Shown here: piece by piece, positions 56,101 through 64,000 of the stretch
How positions within the stretch are numbered: the stretch's first letter is position 1
How the letters are laid out: every line of letters begins with the position of its first letter
Source: Lathyrus oleraceus
Taxonomy: Eukaryota; Streptophyta; Magnoliopsida; Fabales; Fabaceae
Reading direction: 5' to 3'
Length of the DNA stretch: 64,000 bases
Assembly (NCBI RefSeq): GCF_024323335.1
Contig: NC_066579.1
Coordinates: forward strand, 248,489,575-248,553,574
Position numbers and translations under genes: made by a program
Notes under the pieces: generated by a model
The model's database searches: none
What the model saw: the letters and a program-made list of their open reading frames with translations, nothing else
Told to the model about the DNA's origin: nothing

Positions 56101-58607
56101 CCAGAAGCAAGCTAACTGTGGTAGCAAACTGAAGTTGGTGTCAGGCACAAAATCCACCAAATGGGTATATCACTTGTGTCTTGTGATCTGAGTTAAGAGG
56201 ACAGTTGTGTCTTGTGATCTGAGTTATATTATCTATGTACTCAGCATTACATATTCTTCCGGAAACTCTCCTGTTGAGGGAACCTTTCTGGATTTGATCT
56301 TTTGCATATTGTTTGTTCATGACATGAGGAACTTGTATGAAAAATCTCAAAGCCATTGCATGCATTTCTGTTTTGATTTGAATTTTCTAAATGGGAAGTT
56401 CATTTTGTGCACATTTTGTGATCATTGCATAGCATAGGCCATTTGAGATATTTGCTTATTGAATTGATGCTGGTCCTTTTGAGGACATTTTATAGAGTGT
56501 TTGAATGTGCATTGTGTAAAAGATTGGGTTCTGTTTTGGTCATTTGATTTGGTTTTGAATCTAGTCTTTGCACTAGTGTTTTGTACATAAACTAACCTTG
56601 CTTGTTGTTTCAGGTTTGGACATTTAGCATTGATGGTTGATTTGTTCTCACCTTGTGAGATGCAAATGATTTGAGTTCTAACTTGTGTTTGTTTTGTAGG
56701 ATTTTAAGCGATGTGCTTGAGCTCATGAGTTCATTTGAATGCTTGGGCATTGTTCATTGAGTTGTGTAACTGTGAAGGATTCACTATTTGTCTGTTGGTT
56801 TTATAACTGAAATATTAACTGTTTAGTCTTTGTACAAGTACCTTAGTTGCTTGCTTTTTGCTCTTGCTTAAGCTTTGGAGTGTGGTTGATACACCACTTA
56901 GGTAGTTATCTTCTTACTTCATGTAGTCTGGAAGTCCTGTCACCTTTTTGGCAGGCATTTTGCTGGCAAGTCCTCCTTCAGAGGCTCTGTTTGTGTTTGT
57001 TTACAATTGTGCCAAAGACTTCCAGATGAGGCATGTGCTACTTGATAAGACCTCCAAGAGTTGAGGCAATTGACGGATAAAAGGGATTATTAGCCAATCC
57101 CCCGTTATTCAGTGAGTCGTTCTTTATGCTCGCACTACGTGCTGATGCTTTTGAACATGTACCCAAGATCTTTGTCCATTGTCTGTCAAGTGGAATAGGA
57201 TCCTAATTTCTGGATCCCCACGCTTTCTTTGTCATGAGCTCACCCTGGCCAGGGTTAAGAGCATGAGGTCTCATCCTCATTACCATTTTGATCAGCTTCA
57301 CCCTAACTTTCAATTTTAGTGGTTAAGAGCCCACTTAATTGCCCATTACAGTTTGGCTTGTTTGTCGAGGTTGACATGACCCCTCTTGACTAAAGCCCAC
57401 CCATTGTTTGAGCCTCTTGTATGTATATATAGTGTGTGATGTTTGTTTTCTTGTGAAATTTTGATGTGTGTGCTCTTGAATTAGGAGTTTTCCCTTTGAG
57501 CTTAATTTGAAGATCATTATCATGTTCATCTAAGTGGAAGTTACAAGATACATTGAGGATCTCTTATGAGACTTGTATGATTGCTTATGCTTTGTGCTTG
57601 TTTATTCCAAAGGATGGGAGCCACTTGGATCATCTATATGATCTCAAGAGAGGAACTCCTAGTATGGTTTCATTTCATAACCCTCACCTTTTTGCTCTCT
57701 TTAGGACTTAGTCCTTCTTCTTCATTTCTTCACCCTAACCCAAACCAAAATATTTTTGTGCAAACATTTGACTTTTGTTTTCAACATTAGAAACCTAAGC
57801 CTTATGCTTTTTATTGTCAAACTTTCTTTTCGTAACACTCATTTTGAATTGAATCTTTAAGTCAACTTTGACCATTTTGTATATACTTCTAATTGGTAAA
57901 TATAACCCATTCAAATGTGTTTCTTTTGTGGTTTCAATGATCACTTCTTAATCAAAATTTTCATAACCTTTAGCTATTAGGTTTGAGTTATCTTTTTGGT
58001 AGATGTAATACTCACCTATGTCCTTAGTGATGGACGATGAGCCTTTCATGCTTATTGTACGGTTAACCCCTCACTAGCATGTTAAAGCTATCCTCACATG
58101 GTGGACTTGTGGTTTTTCAGGTTGAGTTTTCTCCCTTTGATAACAAAAGACCTTAAGGCTTTTGAACCAATCAATCCACTCATTTGTTTTGAGATTTTTT
58201 ACCCGAACTACGAGGTTTTGATCCTAATCTTTTTATAAGAGGGTACGTAAGCAATGGGTTTATCCATCCAAACACAAAATGTAAATAACTTGTATATTCT
58301 CTTCTCATCTCTTCAATCATGTTTGCACAATAAAATTTTCACAAAACAATAACCTTTGCAACAAGTGTGAAAAGGGCTCCCTAGGAGTACCTAGGATGTT
58401 TTGGGTGCCTAACACCATCCCATTGCATCACCAACCCCCTTACCCAAGTCTCTGTTTCTTTTACTAGTTTTGTTTGTAAAACTTTTAGGTTTTTGTTCGC
58501 TTTCTAACCATTACTTTGGATAAATAGAAGTGCGGTGGCGACTCGACTTTGTATGGTTTACCTTTGATTTAGTCAATATCTGCAATGGTAACGAATACAC
58601 CGCTACA
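56101..58607 (+). repeat. Ogre-D 5' LTR, left boundary uncertain
   Basis: The last 800 bp align with the 3' ends of the other Ogre LTRs and end CACCGCTACA. The left part (56101 to about 57800) does not resemble them, so either this is a different LTR family or part of it is foreign. TATA-like TATATATAG lies at about 57424-57432. GGTGGCGACTCG lies at 58534-58545, 62 nt from the end. A 22-bp direct repeat (TTGTGTCTTGTGATCTGAG...) occurs at 56174 and 56205. Confidence 0.65.
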
Positions 58608-58613
58608 GAAAAG

Positions 58614-58631
58614 TGGCGACTCTGCTGGGGA
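58614..58631 (+). promoter_or_regulatory. Primer-binding site of Ogre-D
   Basis: TGGCGACTCTGCTGGGGA six bases after the LTR end; identical to Ogre-A and Tat-W. Confidence 0.92.
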
Positions 58632-59528
58632 CAACTCCCTAGTGGGTTTTGCCAACTTTTCATGCTTGTTGTATTATATTGTTTGTGACATATTTTTGTG
58701 CAATTTGGGATTACTGTATTGTTTGTAATGATTGAATTGCTTGATATATTAATTGCTTGTGTGCTTGGTGATCTTTGTGAGATGAGTTCTATACCCGAAC
58801 TCGAGTGCACTTAGGATAGGAGAATGGCGTAGTCTCATCGACTTGTGTGGAGTTATTCTTTAGCAAGTTGACTTGCGAGTCCATTCGCTTGGTGGAGGTC
58901 ATGTTGGGATCAATAATGTCACACAAGTAAGTTGTGGTTAGACATTACTCTTTCCAATATAGACCTTAGAAGCCAAGGACCTTAGTTTACCCAACCCATC
59001 TTGGCCTATTATTAGGATGTAGTGCGAAAGTCGTTCAAATGTAAGATTTGATACGATTGTTACGTGATACTGCACTCATAAGAGTCTTTCTTAAGAATAT
59101 TTTTGGAATACGAGTAGTCGTTTCTCCGATAATATCCGAAACATGGGATGATGACTATGGGAACCTCTTGTAGAACATGTTTGGCAGGTTTAAACCCTAG
59201 TACACTCCCTTTGGGTGGTTCTTAACCGAGACTCCATGCTCGTGACTTGCAACAAACCCTTGATTCATGGTTGATCCGTTCATGTATCGTTAATATCAAT
59301 GGAACTTGGGTGTTGATAAGGTGTAAACCATAATCCACCAAAATGGATGATTGATATTAAGGATAATATGATCCATCCGATGACCTTTGTTTGGTGTGCT
59401 TTGCGTGATCCTTGAGTGTGATTGTTGCATTCATGCATTCATGCACTCATTTTCATCCATATCATCAACAAAAAAAAAGAAGGAAATGTTCAAGGAACTT
59501 AAGGGGTTTATTTGCAAAATTTTCAAAC
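58632..59528 (+). other. Ogre-D 5' untranslated leader
   Basis: Non-coding, aligned with the leaders of Ogre-A and Ogre-B. Small frames before 59529 are not ORF1-like. Confidence 0.65.
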
Positions 59529-60987
59529 ATGGAAAGACAAAGAAGGAATACAAAGAAGTACAGCTTCAGACAGCCAGATTTGAAAGAGTTAAGGAATCTG
59601 ACATCCTATGTATTAGATCCCTTGGGTTTCAAGGCTCTCTTTGGGAAGCTTCTTCCTCTTCTGACTACTTAGGTGGATGAAGGGTTGATGAGCGTATTGG
59701 TGCAGTTTTATGATCCCTTGTACCGTTGCTTCACGTTTTCGGACTTTCAGCTTTTGCCTACCCTTGAGGAGTATGCTTATCTCGTGGGTATACCTATTCT
59801 GGATCAGTTGCCGTTAAGTGTCTTGGAGAGTATAACTACTTCTCGAGAGATAGCTGACATGTTGCACATAGATGAATCCCTGATTGGTGCTCATATGACT
59901 ACCAAAGGTGGAATTCAAGGTCTCCCTTCTGAGTTCCTCATTGCTCAAGCTAATGTTTATGGGAAAGCCATGAGTGAGGATGCCTTTGAAGCCATATTTG
60001 TACTTCTCATCTATGGGTTGGTTTTGTTCCCCAACATCGACAAGTTTGTGGATGTGAACGCTATTAGGATCTTTTCCGCTCTTAATCCCGTTCCGACTCT
60101 GTTGGGTGATACCTATTTCTCTCTGCATCTGAGGAATGCAAAGGGTGATGGTGCTATTGTGTGCTGTTTGCCTCTGTTGTATAAGTGGTTTATTTCTCAC
60201 TTACCTCAGACGGTCGCCTTCAAGGAGAATAAGGGATGTTACGGTGGTCCACGAGACTTATGTCTCTCACTAATGATGATATCTCTTGGTATAACTGTGT
60301 ATATGAAGGGGTGCAGATTATCGACTCTTGTGGTGAATTCTCCAATGTGCCTCTTCTTGGTACATGTGGTGGGATTAACTACAACCCTGTTTTAGCACGT
60401 CGTCAGCTTGGGTTTCCCCTAAAGGATAAACCTAATAACATTCTGCTAGAGGGTGTGTTCTTTCAGGAGGGTAAAGATCCCCAAGGCTTGAAGGGCAGAA
60501 TGGTTCGCGCTTGGCGCAAGGTTCATAAGAAAGGAAGGAAGGAGTTGGGTCCTAAGAATTGCATTGCTTTGGAGCCATACACTGCTTGGGTAAGGAAGAG
60601 AGCATCTGAGTATCTCATGCCTTACGAATATCCGAGACCTACACCTTTGGTTGTGGCTGGGCTTTCAACCTTCCCTAACCAATGAGTAGAGGAGTTGAGA
60701 GACGAAGACCTATCACGTGCCTGGATCCGTGAAAGGGAAGAGTTGCTTCAGCAGATTAAGGAGAAAGATGCTTTGATAGAGTTCCTCGAGCATCAGGTTA
60801 TTGATGATCCTAATGATGCATGGGTTTCTCTACTCCCTAGTCTTCCTAGTTTTGGAAGAGGAGGTATGACCGACTCGCCAAAGAAAAGGCATATATGGAG
60901 GAAGCTTACGAGAGAGAGGTGAAGAGGCTTCGTGCAGCTTATCTTCCTGTGTCCCGAGCTTCAGATGTTGTTTCTAGGGATCCATAG
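59529..60987 (+). pseudogene. Ogre-D ORF1 (DUF7745-like) with stops and frameshifts
   Basis: ATG at 59529 (MERQRRNTKKYSF; Ogre-A has MDYGRRNTKKYNL). TAG at 59670-59672; a frameshift near 60235, after FKENKG; TGA at 60683-60685; a second frameshift near 60860; terminal TAG at 60985-60987. Conserved blocks are FYDPLYRCFTFSDFQLLPTL, EAIFVLLIYGLVLFPN, DVNAIRIF, PTLLGDTYFSLHLRNAKGDG and NYNPVLARRQLGFPL. The C-terminus (IREREELLQQIKEKD) is a predicted coiled coil. Same protein type as at 7802-6291 and 29302-27879. Confidence 0.88.
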
Positions 60988-61217
60988 GATGATTATTTTC
61001 CTTTTCTCTTGTATATGATTGACAAATGCTGTACTTCTTTTCCCGATATTATTTGATGAGATATTTCCATATGTGATAAACAGTTAATATTTCCAAAATT
61101 TGAAAATAAAACCCTAGAGTTCCTTTGAAATAAAAACAAATCATATGCACAAGCATTGCATGCATAATATGCATAAGCAGGTTTGGTTCCCGGCTTCTGG
61201 TCCTGTGGTCTAACTCT
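60988..61217. other. Ogre-D spacer between ORF1 and gag
   Basis: A/T-rich non-coding spacer equivalent to 6126-6290. Nothing else is seen. Confidence 0.55.
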
Positions 61218-63107
61218 GTGCTCTTCATTTATTTTGAAGACAAGCTGACTCACCGGTACTACACTAGAGCCAACTCTTCCAGACTGATGGATCATCTAGA
61301 GCAAGAGAACCGTGAACTCAAGGAGGAAGTCGCCAGACTGAGTGCTTTGATGGAATCTTTCCTGGCTGCCCAGAGCCAGTCTTCTCCAACACCTTCAACT
61401 CCTCCCCATAGGACAGTCATCTCTGAGATTGTTTCCTCAACTGTGCCTACAGCCAGTGCATACTTTATGTCGACAGCCATGCCAGCCGGGTTTCCGTGGG
61501 GGATGCCTCCCAATTTTATGCCTGAGGGCCCTGCTCCAACTTTTGCTTCTATGCCGACATCTGGCCCGGTCCTTGTTGTTCCTCCTCCTATCGTGCATAC
61601 CGTGCCTAGGGTAGACGACACCATCTATCATTCTGAGCCATCTGAGGGCCCAGATGTCCATGAGAAGATGGATGCCATGAATGATCAATTTCTTGAGCTT
61701 CGCAAGGAATTGACAACTCTTAGAGGAAAGGATCTCTTTGGCAAGTCTGCTGCCGAATTGTGCTTGATTCCCAATGTGAAGATTCCGGTGAAATCCAAGG
61801 TCCCTGACTTTGAAAAATACAAGGAGAATACTTGCCCTCTCAGCCACCTAGTCATGTATGCCAGGAAAATGTCAACTCAGACGGATAATGACCAGTTGCT
61901 CATCCACTATTTTTAGGACAGTTTGTCCGGTGCAGCTCTGCGTTGGTATATGGGGCTTGACAGTGCGAACATCCGTTCCTTCAATGACCTTGGCGAGGCC
62001 TTCGTCAAGCAGTACAAATATAATATGGATATGGCTCCCGATAGGGATCAATTGAGGGCCATGACCCAAAAGGACAAAGAAACATTTAAAGAGTATGCCC
62101 AGAGGTGGCGAGAGTTGGCAGCACGGATCGTGCCTCCGCTAGAAGAGAAAGAAATGACCAAGATCTTTTTGAAGACCTTGAGTTCATTCTATTATGAGCG
62201 GATGATTGCTAGCGCTCCTTCGGACTTCACCGAGATGGTGAATATGGGGATGCGTCTAGAAGAAGGGGTTAAAGAAGGACGTCTGACCAAGGAAGAAGGC
62301 TCTTCTTCCAAACGGTATGGGGCGTTTGCAAAGAAGAAGGATGGAGAGGCACATGTTGTGACCTCCCATGTGAAACCTAGAAGACCCTCTGTGAGAAGGA
62401 AGACTGCGCGTCCTGCCGGTAACCAGCACCAGGTGGCTCATATAGCACTTGTTTTTAGAGACAATCAATAGTATCAGCAGCATAACAACAATCAACAATC
62501 ACCTCAGCAATATCAACAGCAACAACACTGTCCTCAGCAGCAGGCATATCAGCCTCGCAACAGTAATCAAACCAGCACGAGTTATGAGAGGAAGAAGATC
62601 ACTTTTGATCCGATTCCGATGACATACGCAGAATTTAATCCCTCTTTGATAGAGAGGAAGTTGATTACTCCGAGAGACCCGCCAGCTATACCTGCTAACC
62701 CTCAGTGGTGGTATAAGCCTGAATTGCATTGTGTTTACCACTTTGGTGCTCCCGGCCACGACGTGGAGAATTGCTTTCCTCTGAATACCAAGGTTCAAGA
62801 CCTTGTGAGGTGTGGCATTCTGTACTTTGAGGACGTAGGTCCTAATGTGAAGAAGAACCCATTTCCCGAGCATGGGAAATCTGTCAACATGGTCCAGGGC
62901 TGCCCTGGCATTGGCTTTTCTTCTGGGGTCTTCACTGAGAAAGGATTGTTCAAAAGTGGAGGTTTTATCCACACCGGTCAGGAGGAAGAAGTTGTTGCTG
63001 TCTTGGAAGAGGATGCAGAGGATTCTGACAATTTCATCATCCCTGGTGGGGTCTGCAACAATTGGGTCGTTGTGGATGTTCCTACAGTTGTTCACAAGTC
63101 AGCGTAA
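61218..63107 (+). pseudogene. gag: Ogre-D gag lacking the protease region
   Basis: One uninterrupted frame of 630 codons except for TAG at 61914-61916 and 62469-62471. In order: coiled coil MDHLEQENRELKEEVARL; Pro/Ser/Thr-rich linker; capsid with CPLSHLVMYARKMSTQTDND and LRWYMGLDSANIRSFNDLGE; basic stretch RRPSVRRKTARP; a Gln-rich tract (QQSPQQYQQQQ); variant zinc knuckle CVYHFGAPGHDVENC (about residues 511-525). It then jumps from VNMVQGCPG, equivalent to the start of the protease ORF, straight to the segment near SGGFIHTGQEEEV, which follows the protease in Ogre-B. About 430 codons with both the second Cys cluster and the whole retropepsin are missing, in frame. Stop TAA at 63105-63107. Confidence 0.88.
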
Positions 63108-63376
63108 TGATCACTTTGTTTAAAAACCCTTCTCCCATGCCAAAAGGAGAAGTGATGACATTGTTGGCCACATAAATACAATGATATTTTCATTCAATAA
63201 ATTCATGTTAAATGTTTGTTTTTCCAATTATTTTCCCTTTTCTCTTTTTGCATGAAATTGGTGATCACATAAAACCTAAAAAAAAAGAAGAAGAATAAAA
63301 TCAATCTTTTCATCTGCATAATGATTTTCCTTGTTTAATTTCTAAAAAGCTTTTCATATCCAAAATCATTATGCAA
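63104..63376 (+). other. Probable Ogre intron of Ogre-D, acceptor mutated
   Basis: Donor GTAATG at 63104 overlaps the gag stop TAA. The acceptor region TTATGCAA|GTTG corresponds to TTATGCAG|GTTA in Ogre-B, so AG has become AA at 63375-63376. Joining 63103 to 63377 would keep the frame into RT. With the changed acceptor, splicing would fail or shift by one base to AAG. Confidence 0.6.
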
Positions 63377-64000
63377 GTTGATTTCTAAACCCATTGAACA
63401 TAATGATCCAACACCATCTCCCAATTTTGAGTTCCCTGTATTTGAGGCAGAGGAAGATGATGTTGAAGAGATTCCTAACGAGATTACCCGTCTACTTGAG
63501 CATGAAAAGAAGATCATTCAGCCGCATCTTGAGAATCAGGAAACAGTCAACTTGGGGTCTGAAGATTGTGTGCGAGAGGTCAAGATTGGGGCACTCCTGG
63601 AAGAATCTGTTAAGAAGGGGTTGATTGAATTTCTACGAGAATATATTGATATCTTCGCTTGGTCATATGAAGACATGCCAGGTCTAGATACAGATATTGT
63701 GCAACATTTCCTTCCCTTGAAGCCTGAGTGCGTGCCTGTGAAGCAGAAGCTCAGAAGAACTCATCCTGACATGGCAGTGAAGATTAAAGAGGAGGTTCAG
63801 AAGAAAATTGATGCGGGGTTTCTGGTGACTTCTACATATCCTCAATGGGTGGCCAATGTTGTGCCCGTGCCTAAGAAAGACGGAAAAGTCCGGATGTGTG
63901 TGGACTATAGAGACTTGAATAAGGCTAGTCCGAAAGATGATTTTCCCCTACCACATATTGATATGTTGGTAGACAATACAGCTAAATTCAATGTCTTCTC
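63377..64000 (+). CDS. pol: Ogre-D pol, N-terminal part of reverse transcriptase (partial)
   Basis: Open from the intron acceptor to the window edge, 207 codons without a stop. Residues about 15-80 are the acidic linker (FEAEEDDVEEIPNE, TRLLEHEKK, VNLGSED). The RT N-terminus follows with DIFAWSYEDMPGLD, KQKLRRTHPDM, KIDAGFLVTSTYPQW, VPVPKKDGKVRMCVDYRDLN and NVFS at the edge. It aligns residue for residue with Ogre-B 24235-23800. The YVDD box is beyond the window, so function cannot be judged. Confidence 0.9.

Larger units (their letters stand above)
56101..64000 (+). mobile_element. Ogre-D: 5' part of an Ogre retrotransposon, runs off the right edge
   Basis: 5' LTR ending at 58607, primer site 58614-58631, leader, ORF1, gag without protease, intron and start of RT. 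Coding parts have few lesions: two stops and two frameshifts in ORF1, two TAG stops in gag, none in the RT part seen. The left LTR boundary is not fixed because no TGTAAGACCC start is present. Confidence 0.85.

Overview
The window is repeat-dense plant DNA, most likely from a legume with a large genome. It is built almost entirely of giant Ty3/gypsy elements of the Tat/Ogre lineage, abundant in Fabeae such as Pisum, Vicia and Lathyrus. I see no ordinary host gene. The only intact gene is carried by a CACTA-type DNA transposon.

Layout, left to right. (1) 1-4807: right-hand part of a CACTA transposon. It carries a 13-exon gene for a 723-residue protein with a Transposase_24-like N-terminal half and a C-terminal Ulp1/C48 cysteine protease. 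It ends in five 53-bp hairpin repeats and the terminus CACTACGCC. (2) 4808-13007 (minus): 'Ogre-A', split inside gag by the CACTA element; gag, ORF1, leader, primer site and a complete 4.4-kb 5' LTR are present. (3) 13008-14924 (plus): 3' part of LTR 'Y', interrupted by Ogre-A. (4) 14925-31197 (minus): 'Ogre-B', with 3' LTR, repeat-rich 3' region, decayed pol, pro, gag and ORF1, and a truncated 5' LTR. Y is inserted in its 3' LTR. (5) 31198-33215 and 44699-50480 (plus): 'Ogre-C', 5'-truncated, with RNase H, integrase, 3' region and 3' LTR. (6) 33216-44693 (minus): 'Tat-W', a full-length 11.5-kb element with both LTRs and a perfect CAGAC target duplication, inserted into Ogre-C. It has lost most of RT and integrase. 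(7) 50481-50712: a minus-oriented LTR tip and unassigned DNA. (8) 50713 to about 56100 (plus): a Ty1/copia-like LTR with an initiator-tRNA-Met primer site and a non-coding interior. (9) about 56100-64000 (plus): 'Ogre-D', with 5' LTR, primer site, ORF1, gag lacking the protease, an intron and the start of RT, running off the right edge.

How the parts work together. In these elements ORF1 (unknown function), Gag, protease and Pol are made from one LTR-driven RNA, with an intron between protease and RT. Apart from the transposon gene, every coding region here carries stops, frameshifts or deletions, so the retroelements cannot act alone. The nesting order (Ogre-B, then Y, then Ogre-A, then CACTA; separately Ogre-C, then Tat-W) can be read from breakpoints and sibling copies.

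Most unusual signals: an array of stem-loops just after the pol stop, with compensatory base changes between families; a primer-binding-site-like block 55-62 nt from the end of every LTR whose 3' end is present; a splice donor overlapping the protease stop codon; and a second Cys cluster between the Gag zinc knuckle and the protease.
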